The position numbers were made by a program, and so were the translations under genes. Under the pieces are notes generated by a model. The model was not told where the DNA came from. It ran no database searches and was given only the letters and a program-made list of their open reading frames with translations. This document shows positions 27,601 to 42,600 of a stretch of 64,000 bases of DNA, piece by piece. The stretch is from Litoditis marina (taxonomy: Eukaryota > Nematoda > Chromadorea > Rhabditida > Rhabditidae). The stretch covers positions 4,346,978-4,410,977 of the forward strand of contig OZ038438.1 of NCBI GenBank assembly GCA_964036275.1, written 5' to 3'. The first letter of the stretch is position 1; each line of letters begins with the position of its first letter.

Positions 27601-30600
27601 TGACAATAGGATTTCGTTGATTCAGCATTTCCTGGTGCGCATCCACTTCCGGTTTGAGCTTGTTCAGCTGGTCGGATAGATTTTCCACGACTGCCAAGTC
27701 AGCTTCTGCTGCTCCATTACCGATGTTGTTCATTGCGGCTGTGAGTTCATCGACATGTCCGCTGAGAGATAAGTTTTTCTCTCTCAATTGTTTTTCCTGA
27801 GGGAGACACTTCATGACCGGCAATGCCACTTCCTGGAATGAGAAAAATTTAGAGTGGGCAATAAAAACGTGTTTTAGTGTGTTGCCATGTAAAACACCTA
27901 ACAAGATACTAAGCAGTTCTCACCTTTGCAGTCTGTTTGATGTCGTTGATCGCACGAGCAATCTGAGGATTCTTCTCCAGTAGCGCATCATCGATGTTGT
28001 TCATGTTAGCAACAATGTTCTGCAGCTGATTCAGATCACTTTCTACGTCCGTGATTGGCTGGGCGTGTGATAAATGCTCGGCAATCTCATCTATCTTCTT
28101 CTTCTCTTCATTCGAGGTGGCCAGTAAGTTTGCGATCTTCTCTTGCGTATCGATGACTTCCTTCAGCTTAGTTTCGATTTGGGTCTGCAGAGCTGAGTGC
28201 CTCTCAGTGAGTTGTTTCTGTTTGTCCTCAAGATCGGCCGGCACGTTGTTCACAGAATCGAGTGAAGTATCAATACCAGTCATGTTTGTCTGGAATTGTT
28301 TGATTTCTTCCACGGAATCTGGTAGACGGCTGGCGTCTGTTTCTGCCTGCGAAATGGACGTTTCACATTCGGTCAATCTGGCTGCAAGCCTCTCAAGTTC
28401 GGCTACCTCGGCCAGTTTGGTGGCCAGAATGTCTGTGGTTTCCGTGTTTAGCTCATTCAGTTTTTGTTGAGCTTCTTGCAATCGTGATCTGCTCTCAGGA
28501 GAAATTGGTTTGGCGGATATTTCATCCAGTTTGTTGGAAAGGTTCTTGATTTGACTCAGTTTCTCCTGCAGGCTAGGAATGCTGACGCTTGCAGTTTGTT
28601 CTTCAGTTGATTTCTGTTTCTTTCCCTTGCTCTTCTTCGATTTTTTCGTTTCAGATGGTGCGGGGCTGAATAATGATTTCAATTCAACTTCAGTTTTCTC
28701 CAGTTCCTTTTCACCCTGATCAGATTGCTCTGCATGGATCTTCCGAGCAGCTTCTACCTTCTCGATCTTGGAGCGATACTCGTTCTGTTGGTCAGCTGGT
28801 AGAAGACTGATCTCGCTAGCTAACTCTTCAATTGTTGCATCGTCAACAGCTTCCAAAGGTGTTGCTTCCAACTGCGTCAGTTTCAATGTTAGCACTAGAA
28901 CTAACTGCTCTTCAGATTCTTTCTCCAAAGACGCTTTCGCTTTGTTCAGGTCTTCTTCCAGTTTGCTTGAGCGATCAACCAGTGCAGCGAGCGATGTTGA
29001 GTTTGATTGGACATGTTTTCTTGCGGTTTCTGCCTCAGATTCCTTCGATTTCAACAACTCTAGCTGAGCGATGACGGCAGGCAACTGATGTTCCTCAATA
29101 CTCTTGATGTCTTCTGCTGTGGGCGAACTGTTGAGCATTGCTTCTAGTGCGGCGATTTCTTGTTGTACATGAGTAGTTGAGTCGCGTAGAACTTTTTCAT
29201 CTTCCAACTCAGTCATCAACTCGTTCAGCAAATCATCGTACTGCTTCTGCGTCTGTTCAGCGTCTACATCGAAGAAACGAACGTCCGCATACGCACTCTC
29301 GAGCGGGTCTAGTAGTTCTGACAATCTCTGAAGGTTCTTTATCTTATCGTCAAGAACATCGGAGGTGTGATGAGCCGTTTGCACACTGGTCAAATCGTCC
29401 TGTACTTCCTCGACTGGACGTTTTGGTTTAGCAAGAACGATCTCCAGTGGCTGACGGAGATTGTCCAGTTCATTGTCTGCTTCCGTACGAGCTGTGATGA
29501 ATTCTTCCCAGTTGGCTGCTCTCTCTGACAGCATGCGTTCTGCTTCAGAGGCCGCCACGATAGTATTTTTCAGAGTAGAGACAGTTGTATCCTCGCTTGG
29601 TGCGGTCGCAGTGATCAGGTCAGCCTTGGCAGTTTCCTGTCGCAACTGTTCAGCGAGTTGTCCGTAGTGTACGGGCACGCCTTCCGCGTTTTGCATGAGG
29701 CAATTTGCTTCTTCTATCAGCTCTACCAAGCGTGTTTGTGCTGGAACAGTTTGTCTGTGAAGAGCATCAACTTCATTCTGGTGTCGGAGCCTGTCTTCTG
29801 CGTCGGCACGACGTTGCTGAAATATAAAAATAATTGGATGAATTTTGATGACTGTTTGTCTAAACAACATCTAAGTGGCTAAAGCAATTTCACATTCACA
29901 AACCTATGATAATGATAACCAACCTTGATCAGCTCTTGAGCCTTTTCCAATCGAGCAATCAAGTCGTCCATCTCCTTCTTCTCGGCTTCATCCAAAGCGT
30001 TGTAGTCAGTGAGCGCAACGTTGTCTCTCAGTTTTTGTACTGCTTCTTCATCTTGTTTCCATGCCTCGATTGCTTGTTCAGGAGAGGTATCCGATTCTGG
30101 ACGTGATGTGATATCCAGGAGCTTTTGCTCAGCTTCTTTGCGAGCCGAGTTGAAGGCAGCCAGAGCAGCAAGCTTGTCGCCAACTTTAGCGCCTAGCTGA
30201 TTCAACAGTTCCTTCAACCGAGAAAGATCCCATGAACTCTTCTGTCGCAGCTGTTCTGATTGATCGTTGTCAGGAAGGCTGTCAATGAGAGCTTCAAGTC
30301 GAGATTTCTGCAGTCCAAGATCTTCTAGTGCGGACTGCTGTTCGGACAAGTCTTGGGGTAGTTCATCGGCACGTTGTTGTAGTTGTTGGGAGATGATCTG
30401 AAGCTCCGGAGTGACGTCATCGATTCGCTTAGTGGCATTTAGCTCAGCTCTCTTGGCATCGATTTGTTGGGCAAGTGCTGAGACTAGTTCGGACACATCT
30501 TTCTTCAAATCGGAGTCACTGACAATAGGATTCCGTTGATTCAGCATTTCCTGGTGCGCATCCACTTCCGGTTTGAGCTTGTTCAGCTGGTCGGATAGAT

Positions 30601-33600
30601 TTTCCACGACTGCCAAGTCAGCTTCTGCTGCTCCATTACCGATGTTGTTCATTGCGGCTGTGAGTTCATCGACATATCCGCTGAGAGATAAGTTTTTCTC
30701 TCTCAATTGTTTTTCCTGAGGGAGACACTTCTCGACCGGCAATGCCACTTCCTGGAATAAGAAAAATTTAGAGTGGGCAATAAAAACGTGTTTTAGTGTG
30801 TTGTCATGTAAAACACCTAACAAGATACTAAGCAGTTCTCACCTTTGCAGTCTGTTTGATGTCGTTGATAGCACGAGCAATCTGAGGATTCTTCTCCAGT
30901 AGCGCATCATCGATGTTGTTCATGTTAGCAACAATGTTCTGCAGCTGATTCAGATCACTTTCTACGTCCGTGATTGGCTGGGCGTGTGATAAATGCTCGG
31001 CAATCTCATCTATCTTCTTCTTCTCTTTATTCGAGGTGGCCAGTAAGTTTGCGATCTTCTCTTGCGTATCGATGACTTCCTTCAGCTTAGTTTCGATTTG
31101 GGTCTGCAGAGCTGAGCGCCTCTCAGTGAGTTGTTTCTGTTTGTCCTCAAGATCGGCAGGCACGTTGTTCACAGAATCTAGTAAAGTATCAATACCAGTC
31201 ATGTTTGTCTGGAATTGTCTGATTTCTTCCACGGAATCTGGTAGACGGCTGGCGTCTGTTTCTGCCTGCGAAATGGACGTTTCACATTCGGTCAATCTGG
31301 CTGCAAGCCTCTCAAGTTCGGCTACCTCGGCCAGTTTGGTGGCCAGAATGTCTGTGGTTTCCGTGTTTAGCTCATTCAGTTTTTGTTGAGCTTCTTGCAA
31401 TCGTGATCTGCTCTCAGGAGAAATTGGTTTGGCGGATATTTCATCCAGTTTGTTGGAAAGGTTCTTGATTTGACTCAGTTTCTCCTCCAGGCTAGGAATG
31501 CTGACCCTTGCAGTTTGTTCTTCAGTTGATTTTTGTTTCTTTCCCTTGCTCTTCTTCGATTTTTTCGTTTCAGATGGTGCGGGGCTGAATAATGATTTCA
31601 ATTCAACTTCAGTTTTCTCCAGTTCCTTTTCACCCTGATCAGATTGCTCTGCATGGATCTTCCGAGCAGCTTGTACCTTCTCGATCTTGGAGCGATACTC
31701 GTTCTGTTGGTCAGCTGGTAGAAGACTGATCTCGCTAGCTAACTCTTCAATTGTTGCATCGTCAACAGCTTCCAAAGGTGTTGCTTCCAACTGCGTCAGT
31801 TTCAATGTTAGCACTAGAACTAACTGCTCTTCAGATTCTTTCTCCAAAGACGCTTTTGCTTTGTTCAGGTCTTCTTCCAGTTTGCTTGAGCGATCAACCA
31901 GTGCAGCGAGCGATGTTGAGCTAGCTTGGACATGTTTTCTCGCGGTTTCTGCCTCAGATGCCTCCGATTTCAACAACTCTAGCTGAGCGATGACGGCAGG
32001 CAACTGATGTTCCTCAATACTTCTGATGTCTTCTGCTGTGGGCGAACTGTTGAGCATTGCTTCTAGTGCGGCGATTTCTTGTTGTACATGAGTAGTTGAG
32101 TCGCGTAGAACTTTTTCATCTTCCAACTCAGTCATCAACTCGTTCAGCAAATCATCGTACTGCTTCTGCGTCTGTTCAGCGTCTACATCGAAGAAACGAA
32201 CGTCCGCATACGCACTCTCGAGCGGGTCTAGTAGTTCTGACAATCTCTGAAGGTTCTTTATCTTATCGTCAAGAACATCGGAGGTGTGATGAGCCGTTTG
32301 CACACTGGTCAAATCGTCCTGTACTTCCTCGACTGGACGTTTTGGTTTAGCAAGAACGATCTCCAGTGGCTGACGGAGATTGTCCAGTTCATTGTCTGCT
32401 TCCGTACGAGCTGTGATGAATTCTTCCCAGTTGGCTGCTCTCTCTGACAGCATGCGTTCTGCTTCAGAGGCCGCCACGATAGTATTTTTCAGAGTAGAGA
32501 CAGTTGTATCCTCGCTTGGTGCGGTCGCAGTGATCAGGTCAGCCTTGGCAGTTTCCTGTCGCAACTGTTCAGCGAGTTGTCCGTAGTGTACGGGCACGCC
32601 TTCCGCGTTTTGCAAGAGGCAATTTGCTTCTTCTATCAGCTCTACCAAGCGTGTTTGTGCTGGAACAGTTTGTCTGTGAAGAGCATCAACTTCATTCTGG
32701 TGTCGGAGCCTGTCTTCTGCGTCGGCACGACGTTGCTGAAATATAAAAATAATTGGATGAATTTTGATGACTGTTTGTCTAAACAACATTTAAGTGGCTA
32801 AAGCAATTTCACATTCACAAACCTATGATAATGATAACCAACCTTGATTAGCTCTTGAGCCTTTTCCAATCGAGCAATCAAGTCGTCCATCTCCTTCTTC
32901 TCGGCTTCATCCAAAGCGTTGTAGTCAGTGAGCGCAACGTTGTCTCTCAGTTTTTGTACTGCTTCTTCATCTTGTTTCCATGCCTCGATTGCTTGTTCAG
33001 GAGAGGTATCCGATTCTGGACGTGATGTGATATCCAGGAGCTTTTGCTCAGCTTCTTTGCGAGCCGAGTTGAAGGCAGCCAGAGCAGCAAGCTTGTCGCC
33101 AACTTTAGCGCCTAGCTGATTCAACAGTTCCTTCAACCGAGAAAGATCCCATGAACTCTTCTGTAGCAGCTGTTCTGATTGATCGTTGTCAGGAAGGCTG
33201 TCAATGAGAGCTTCAAGTCGAGATTTCTGCAGTCCAAGATCTTCTAGTGCGGACTGCTGTTCGGACAAGTCTTGGGGTAGTTCATCGGCACGTTGTTGTA
33301 GTTGTTGGGAGATGATCTGTAGCTCCGGAGTGACGTCATCGATTCGCTTAGTGGCATTTAGCTCAGCTCTCTTGGCATCGATTTGTTGGGCAAGTGCTGA
33401 GACTAGTTCGGACACATCTTTCTTCAAATCGGAGTCACTGACAATAGGATTCCGTTGATTCAGCATTTCCTGGTGCGCATCCACTTCCGGTTTGAGCTTG
33501 TTCAGCTGGTCGGATAGATTTTCCACGACTGCCAAATCAGCTTCTGCTGCTCCATTACCGATGTTGTTCATTGCGGCTGTGAGTTCATCGACATGTCCGC

Positions 33601-36600
33601 TGAGAGATAAGTTTTTCTCTCTCAATTGTTTTTCCTGAGGGAGACACTTCATGACCGGCAATGCCACTTCCTGGAATGAGAAAAATTTAGAGTGGGCAAT
33701 AAAAACGTGTTTTAGTGTGTTGCCATGTAAAACACCTAACAAGATACTAAGCAGTTCTCACCTTTGCAGTCTGTTTGATGTCGTTGATCGCACGAGCAAT
33801 CTGAGGATTCTTCTCCAGTAGCGCATCATCGATGTTGTTCATGTTAGCAACAATGTTCTGCAGCTGATTCAGATCACTTTCTACGTCCGTGATTGGCTGG
33901 GCGTGTGATAAATGCTCGGCAATCTCATCTATCTTCTTCTTCTCTTCATTCGAGGTGGCCAGTAAGTTTGCGATCTTCTCTTGCGTATCGATGACTTCCT
34001 TCAGCTTAGTTTCGATTTGGGTCTGCAGAGCTGAGTGCCTCTCAGTGAGTTGTTTCTGTTTGTCCTCAAGATCGGCCGGCACGTTGTTCACAGAATCGAG
34101 TGAAGTATCAATACCAGTCATGTTTGTCTGGAATTGTTTGATTTCTTCCACGGAATCTGGTAGACGGCTGGCGTCTGTTTCTGCCTGCGAAATGGACGTT
34201 TCACATTCGGTCAATCTGGCTGCAAGCCTCTCAAGTTCGGCTACCTCGGCCAGTTTGGTGGCCAGAATGTCTGTGGTTTCCGTGTTTAGCTCATTCAGTT
34301 TTTGTTGAGCTTCTTGCAATCGTGATCTGCTCTCAGGAGAAATTGGTTTGGCGGATATTTCATCCAGTTTGTTGGAAAGGTTCTTGATTTGACTCAGTTT
34401 CTCCTCCAGGCTAGGAATGCTGACGCTTGCAGTTTGTTCTTCAGTTGATTTTTGTTTCTTTCCCTTGCTCTTCTTCGATTTTTTCGTTTCAGATGGTGCG
34501 GGGCTGAATAATGATTTCAATTCAACTTCAGTTTTCTCCAGTTCCTTTTCACCCTGATCAGATTGCTCTGCATGGATCTTCCGAGCAGCTTCTACCTTCT
34601 CGATCTTGGAGCGATACTCGTTCTGTTGGTCAGCTGGTAGAAGACTGATCTCGCTAGCTAACTCTTCAATTGTTGCATCGTCAACAGCTTCCAAAGGTGT
34701 TGCTTCCAACTGCGTCAGTTTCAATGTTAGCACTAGAACTAACTGCTCTTCAGATTCTTTCTCCAAAGACGCTTTTGCTTTGTTCAGGTCTTCTTCCAGT
34801 TTGCTTGAGCGATCAACCAGTGCAGCGAGCGATGTTGAGCTAGCTTGGACATGTTTTCTCGCGGTTTCTGCCTCAGATGCCTTCGATTTCAACAACTCTA
34901 GCTGAGCGATGACGGCAGGCAACTGATGTTCCTCAATACTTCTGATGTCTTCTGCTGTGGGCGAACTGTTGAGCATTGCTTCTAGTGCGGCGATTTCTTG
35001 TTGTACATGAGTAGTTGAGTCGCGTAGAACTTTTTCATCTTCCAACTCAGTCATCAACTCGTTCAGCAAATCATCGTACTGCTTCTGCGTCTGTTCAGCG
35101 TCTACATCGAAGAAACGAACGTCCGCATACGCACTCTCGAGCGGGTCTAGTAGTTCTGACAATCTCTGAAGGTTCTTTATCTTATCGTCAAGAACATCGG
35201 AGGTGTGATGAGCCGTTTGCACACTGGTCAAATCGTCCTGTACTTCCTCGACTGGACGTTTTGGTTTAGCAAGAACGATCTCCAGTGGCTGACGGAGATT
35301 GTCCAGTTCATTGTCTGCTTCCGTACGAGCTGTGATGAATTCTTCCCAGTTGGCTGCTCTCTCTGACAGCGTGCGTTCTGCTTCAGAGGCCGCCACAATA
35401 GTATTTTTCAGAGTAGAGACAGTTGTATCCTCGCTTGGTGCGGTCGCAGTGATCAGGTCAGCCTTGGCAGTTTCCTGTCGCAACTGTTCAGCGAGTTGTC
35501 CGTAGTGTACGGGCACGCCTTCCGCGTTTTGCAAGAGGCAATTTGCTTCTTCTATCAGCTCTACCAAGCGTGTTTGTGCTGGAACAGTTTGTCTGTGAAG
35601 AGCATCAACTTCATTCTGGTGTCGGAGCCTGTCTTCTGCGTCGGCACGACGTTGCTGAAATATAAAAATAATTGGATGAATTTTGATGACTGTTTGTCTA
35701 AACAACATTTAAGTGGCTAAAGCAATTTCACATTCACAAACCTATGATAATGATAACCAACCTTGATCAGCTCTTGAGCCTTTTCCAATCGAGCAATCAA
35801 GTCGTCCATCTCCTTCTTCTCGGCTTCATCCAAAGCGTTGTAGTCAGTGAGCGCAACGTTGTCTCTCAGTTTTTGTACTGCTTCTTCATCTTGTTTCCAT
35901 GCCTCGATTGCTTGTTCAGGAGAGGTATCCGATTCTGGACGTGATGTGATATCCAGGAGCTTTTGCTCAGCTTCTTTGCGAGCCGAGTTGAAGGCAGCCA
36001 GAGCAGCAAGCTTGTCGCCAACTTTAGCGCCTAGCTGATTCAACAGTTCCTTCAACCGAGAAAGATCCCATGAACTCTTCTGTCGCAGCTGTTCTGATTG
36101 ATCGTTGTCAGGAAGGCTGTCAATGAGAGCTTCAAGTCGAGATTTCTGCAGTCCAAGATCTTCTAGTGCGGACTGCTGTTCGGACAAGTCTTGGGGTAGT
36201 TCATCGGCACGTTGTTGTAGTTGTTGGGAGATGATCTGTAGCTCCGGAGTGACGTCATCGATTCGCTTAGTGGCATTTAGCTCAGCTCTCTTGGCATCGA
36301 TTTGTTGGGCAAGTGCTGAGACTAGTTCGGACACATCTTTCTTCAAATCGGAGTCACTGACAATAGGATTCCGTTGATTCAGCATTTCCTGGTGCGCATA
36401 CACTTCCGGTTTGAGCTTGTTCAGCTGGTCGGATAGATTTTCCACGACTGCCAAGTCAGCTTCTGCTGCTCCATTACCGATGTTGTTCATTGCGGCTGTG
36501 AGTTCATCGACATGTCCGCTGAGAGATAAGTTTTTCTCTCTCAATTGTTTTTCCTGAGGGAGACACTTCTCGACCGGCAATGCCACTTCCTGGAATGAGA

Positions 36601-39600
36601 AAAATTTAGAGTGGGCAATAAAAACGTGTTTTAGTGTGTTGCCATGTAAAACACCTAACAAGATACTAAGCAGTTCTCACCTTTGCAGTCTGTTTGATGT
36701 CGTTGATCGCACGAGCAATCTGAGGATTCTTCTCCAGTAGCGCATCATCGATGTTGTTCATGTTAGCAACAATGTTCTGCAGCTGATTCAGATCACTTTC
36801 TACGTCCGTGATTGGCTGGGCGTGTGATAAATGCTCGGCAATCTCATCTATCTTCTTCTTCTCTTCATTCGAGGTGGCCAGTAAGTTTGCGATCTTCTCT
36901 TGCGTATCGATGACTTCCTTCAGCTTAGTTTCGATTTGGGTCTGCAGAGCTGAGTGCCTCTCAGTGAGTTGTTTCTGTTTGTCCTCAAGATCGGCAGGCA
37001 CGTTGTTCACAGAATCGAGTGAAGTATCAATACCAGTCATGTTTGTCTGGAATTGTTTGATTTCTTCCACGGAATCTGGTAGACGGCTGGCGTCTGTTTC
37101 TGCCTGCGAAATGGACGTTTCACATTCGGTCAATCTGGCTGCAAGCCTCTCAAGTTCGGCTACCTCGGCCAGTTTGGTGGCCAGAATGTCTGTGGTTTCC
37201 GTGTTTAGCTCATTCAGTTTTTGTTGAGCTTCTTGCAATCGTGATCTGCTCTCAGGAGAAATTGGTTTGGCGGATATTTCATCCAGTTTGTTGGAAAGGT
37301 TCTTGATTTGACTCAGTTTCTCCTCCAGGCTAGGAATGCTGACGCTTGCAGTTTGTTCTTCAGTTGATTTTTGTTTCTTTCCCTTGCTCTTCTTCGATTT
37401 TTTCGTTTCAGATGGTGCGGGGCTGAATAATGATTTCAATTCAACTTCAGTTTTCTCCAGTTCCTTTTCACCCTGATCAGATTGCTCTGCATGGATCTTC
37501 CGAGCAGCTTCTACCTTCTCGATCTTGGAGCGATACTCGTTCTGTTGGTCAGCTGGTAGAAGACTGATCTCGCTAGCTAACTCTTCAATTGTTGCATCGT
37601 CAACAGCTTCCAAAGGTGTTGCTTCCAACTGCGTCAGTTTCAATGTTAGCACTAGAACTAACTGCTCTTCAGATTCTTTCTCCAAAGACGCTTTCGCTTT
37701 GTTCAGGTCTTCTTCCAGTTTGCTTGAGCGATCAACCAGTGCAGCGAGCGATGTTGAGTTTGCTTGGACATGTTTTCTTGCGGTTTCTGCCTCAGATGCC
37801 TTCGATTTCAACAACTCTAGCTGAGCGATGACGGCAGGCAACTGATGTTCCTCAATACTCTTGATGTCTTCTGCTGTGGGCGAACTGTTGAGCATTGCTT
37901 CTAGTGCGGCGATTTCTTGTTGTACATGAGTAGTTGAGTCGCGTAGAACTTTTTCATCTTCCAACTCAGTCATCAACTCGTTCAGCAAATCATCGTACTG
38001 CTTCTGCGTCTGTTCAGCGTCTACATCGAAGAAACGAACGTCCGCATACGCACTCTCGAGCGGGTCTAGTAGTTCTGACAATCTCTGAAGGTTCTTTATC
38101 TTATCGTCAAGAACATCGGAGGTGTGATGAGCCGTTTGCACACTGGTCAAATCGTCCTGTACTTCCTCGACTGGACGTTTTGGTTTAGCAAGAACGATCT
38201 CCAGTGGCTGACGGAGATTGTCCAGTTCATTGTCTGCTTCCGTACGAGCTGTGATGAATTCTTCCCAGTTGGCTGCTCTCTCTGACAGCGTGCGTTCTGC
38301 TTCAGAGGCCGCCACAATAGTATTTTTCAGAGTAGAGACAGTTGTATCCTCGCTTGGTGCGGTCGCAGTGATCAGGTCAGCCTTGGCAGTTTCCTGTCGC
38401 AACTGTTCAGCGAGTTGTCCGTAGTGTACGGGCACGCCTTCCGCGTTTTGCAAGAGGCAATTTGCTTCTTCTATCAGCTCTACCAAGCGTGTTTGTGCTG
38501 GAACAGTTTGTCTGTGAAGAGCATCAACTTCATTCTGGTGTCGGAGCCTGTCTTCTGCGTCGGCACGACGTTGCTGAAATATAAAAATAATTGGATGAAT
38601 TTTGATGACTGTTTGTCTAAACAACATTTAAGTGGCTAAAGCAATTTCACATTCACAAACCTATGATAATGATAACCAACCTTGATCAGCTCTTGAGCCT
38701 TTTCCAATCGAGCAATCAAGTCGTCCATCTCCTTCTTCTCGGCTTCATCCAAAGCGTTGTAGTCAGTGAGCGCAACGTTGTCTCTCAGTTTTTGTACTGC
38801 TTCTTCATCTTGTTTCCATGCCTCGATTGCTTGTTCAGGAGAGGTATCCGATTCTGGACGTGATGTGATATCCAGGAGCTTTTGCTCAGCTTCTTTGCGA
38901 GCCGAGTTGAAGGCAGCCAGAGCAGCAAGCTTGTCGCCAACTTTAGCGCCTAGCTGATTCAACAGTTCCTTCAACCGAGAAAGATCCCATGAACTCTTCT
39001 GTCGCAGCTGTTCTGATTGATCGTTGTCAGGGAGGCTGTCAATGAGAGCTTCAAGTCGAGATTTCTGCAGTCCAAGATCTTCTAGTGCGGACTGCTGTTC
39101 GGACAAGTCTTGGGGTAGTTCATCGGCACGTTGTTGTAGTTGTTGGGAGATGATCTGTAGCTCCGGAGTAACGTCATCGATTCGCTTAGTGGAATTTAGC
39201 TCAGCTCTCTTGGCATCGATTTGTTGGGCAAGTGCTGAGACTAGTTCGGACACATCTTTCTTCAAATCGGAGTCACTGACAATAGGATTCCGTTGATTCA
39301 GCATTTCCTGGTGCGCATCCACTTCCGGTTTGAGCTTGTTCAGCTGGTCGGATAGATTTTCCACGACTGCCAAGTCAGCTTCTGCTGCTCCATTACCGAT
39401 GTTGTTCATTGCGGCTGTGAGTTCATCGACATGTCCGCTGAGAGATAAGTTTTTCTCTCTCAATTGTTTTTCCTGAGGGAGACACTTCTCGACCGTCAAT
39501 GCCACTTCCTGGAATGAGAAAAATTTAGAGTGGGCAACAGAAACGTGTTTTAGTGTGTTGCCATGTAAAACACCTAACAAGATACTAAGCAGTTCTCACC

Positions 39601-42600
39601 TTTGCAGTCTGTTTGATGTCGTTGATCGCACGAGCAATCTGAGGATTCTTCTCCAGTAGCGCATCATCGATGTTGTTCATGTTAGCAACAATGTTCTGCA
39701 GCTGATTCAGATCACTTTCTACGTCCGTGATTGGCTGGGCGTGTGATAAATGCTCGGCAATCTCATCTATCTTCTTCTTCTCTTCATTCGAGGTGGCCAG
39801 TAAGTTTGCGATCTTCTCTTGCGTATCGATGACTTCCTTCAGCTTAGTTTCGATTTGGGTCTGCAGAGCTGAGTGCCTCTCAGTGAGTTGCTTCTGTTTG
39901 TCCTCAAGATCGGCAGGCACGTTGTTCACAGAATCGAGTGAAGTATCAATACCAGTCATGTTTGTCTGGAATTGTTTGATTTCTTCCACGGAATCTGGTA
40001 GACGGCTGGCGTCTGTTTCTGCCTGTGAAATGGACGTTTCACATTCGGTCAATCTGGCTGCAAGCCTCTCAAGTTCGGCTACCTCGGCCAGTTTGGTGGC
40101 CAGAATGTCTGTGGTTTCCGTGTTTAGCTCATTCAGTTTTTGTTGAGCTTCTTGCAATCGTGATCTGCTCTCAGGAGAAATTGGTTTGGCGGATATTTCA
40201 TCCAGTTTGTTGGAAAGGTTCTTGATTTGACTCAGTTTCTCTTCCAGGCTAGGAATGCTGACGCTTGCAGTTTGTTCTTCAGTTGATTTTTGTTTCTTTC
40301 CCTTGCTCTTCTTCGACTTTTTCGTTTCAGATGGTGCGGGGCTGAATAATGATTTCAATTCAACTTCAGTTTTCTCCAGTTCCTTTTCACCCTGATCAGA
40401 TTGCTCTGCATGGATCTTCCGAGCAGCTTGTACCTTCTCGATCTTGGAGCGATACTCGTTCTGTTGGTCAGCTGGTAGAAGACTGATCTCGCTAGCTAAC
40501 TCTTCAATTGTTGCATCGTCAACAGCTTCCAAAGGTGTTGCTTCCAACTGCGTCAGTTTCAATGTTAGCACTAGAACTAACTGCTTTTCAGATTCTTTCT
40601 CCAAAGACGCTTTCGCTTTGTTCAGGTCTTCTTCCAGTTTGCTTGAGCGATCAACCAGTGCAGCGAGCGATGTTGAGTTTGCTTGGACATGTTTTCTTGC
40701 GGTTTCTGCCTCAGATGCCTTCGATTTCAACAACTCTAGCTGAGCGATGACGGCAGGCAACTGATGTTCCTCAATACTCTTGATGTCTTCTGCTGTGGGC
40801 GAACTGTTGAGCATTTCTTCTAGTGCGGCGATTTCTTGTTGTACATGAGTAGTTGAGTCGCGTAGAACTTTTTCATCTTCCAACTCAGTCATCAACTCGT
40901 TCAGCAAATCATCGTACTGCTTTTGCGTCTGTTCAGCGTCTACATCGAAGAAACGAACGTCCGCATACGCACTCTCGAGCGGGTCTAGTAGTTCTGACAA
41001 TCTCTGAAGGTTCTTTATCTTATCGTCAAGAACATCGGAGGTGTGATGAGCCGTTTGCACACTGGTCAAATCGTCCTGTACTTCCTCGACTGGACGTTTT
41101 GGTTTAACAAGAACGATCTCCAGTGGCTGACGGAGATTGTCCAGTTCATTGTCTGCTTCCGTACGAGCTGTGATGAACTCTTCCCAGTTGGCTGCTCTCT
41201 CTGACAGCATGCGTTCTGCTTCAGAGGCCGCCACGATAGTATTTTTCAGAGTAGAGACAGTTGTATCCTCGCTTGGTGCGGTCGCAGTGATCAGATCAGC
41301 CTTGGCAGTTTCCTGTCGCAACTGTTCAGCGAGTTGTCCGTAGTGTATGGGCACGCCTTCCGCGTTTTGCAAGAGGCAATTTGCTTCTTCTACCAGCTCT
41401 ACCAAGCGTGTTTGTGCTGGAACAGTTTGTCTGTGAAGAGCATCAACTTCATTCTGGTGTCGGAGCCTGTCTTCTGCGTCGGCACGACGTTGCTGAAATA
41501 TAAAAATAATTGGATGAATTTTGATGACTGTTTGTCTAAACAACATTTAAGTGGCTAAAGCAATTTCACATTCACAAACCTATGATAATGATAACCAACC
41601 TTGATCAGCTCTTGAGCCTTTTCCAATCGAGCAATCAAGTCGTCCATCTCCTTCTTTTCGGCTTCATCCAAAGCGTTGTAGTCAGTGAGCGCAACGTTGT
41701 CTCTCAGTTTTTGTACTGCTTCTTCATCTTGTTTCCATGCCTCGATTGCTTGTTCAGGAGAGGTATCCGATTCTGGACGTGATGTGATATCCAGGAGCTT
41801 TTGCTCAGCTTCTTTGCGAGCCGAGTTGAAGGCAGCCAGAGCAGCAAGCTTGTCGCCAACTTTAGCGCCTAGCTGATTCAACAGTTCCTTCAACCGAGAA
41901 AGATCCCATGAACTCTTCTGTCGCAGCTGTTCTGATTGATCGTTGTCAGGGAGGCTGTCAATGAGAGCTTCAAGTCGAGATTTCTGCAGTCCAAGATCTT
42001 CTAGTGCGGACTGCTGTTCGGACAAGTCTTGGGGTAGTTCATCGGCACGTTGTTGTAGTTGTTGGGAGATGATCTGTAGCTCCGGAGTGACGTCATCGAT
42101 TCGCTTAGTGGCATTCAGCTCAGCTCTCTTGGCATCGATTTGTTGGGCAAGTGCTGAGACTAGTTCGGACACATCTTTCTTCAAATCGGAGTCACTGACA
42201 ATAGGATTCCGTTGATTCAGCATTTCCTGGTGCGCATCCACTTCCGGTTTGAGCTTGTTCAGCTGGTCGGATAGATTTTCCACGACTGCCAAGTCAGCTT
42301 CTGCTGCTCCATTACCGATGCTGTTCATTGCGGCTGTGAGTTCATCGACATGTCCGCTGAGAGATAAGTTTTTCTCTCTCAATTGTTTTTCCTGAGGGAG
42401 ACACTTCTCGACCGGCAATGCCACTTCCTGGAATGAGAAAAATTTAGAGTGGGCAATTAAAACGTGTTTTAGTGTGTTGCCATGTAAAACACCTAACAAG
42501 ATACTAAGCAGTTCTCACCTTTGCAGTCTGTTTGATGTCGTTGATCGCACGAGCAATCTGAGGATTCTTCTCCAGTAGCGCATCATCGATGTTGTTCCTG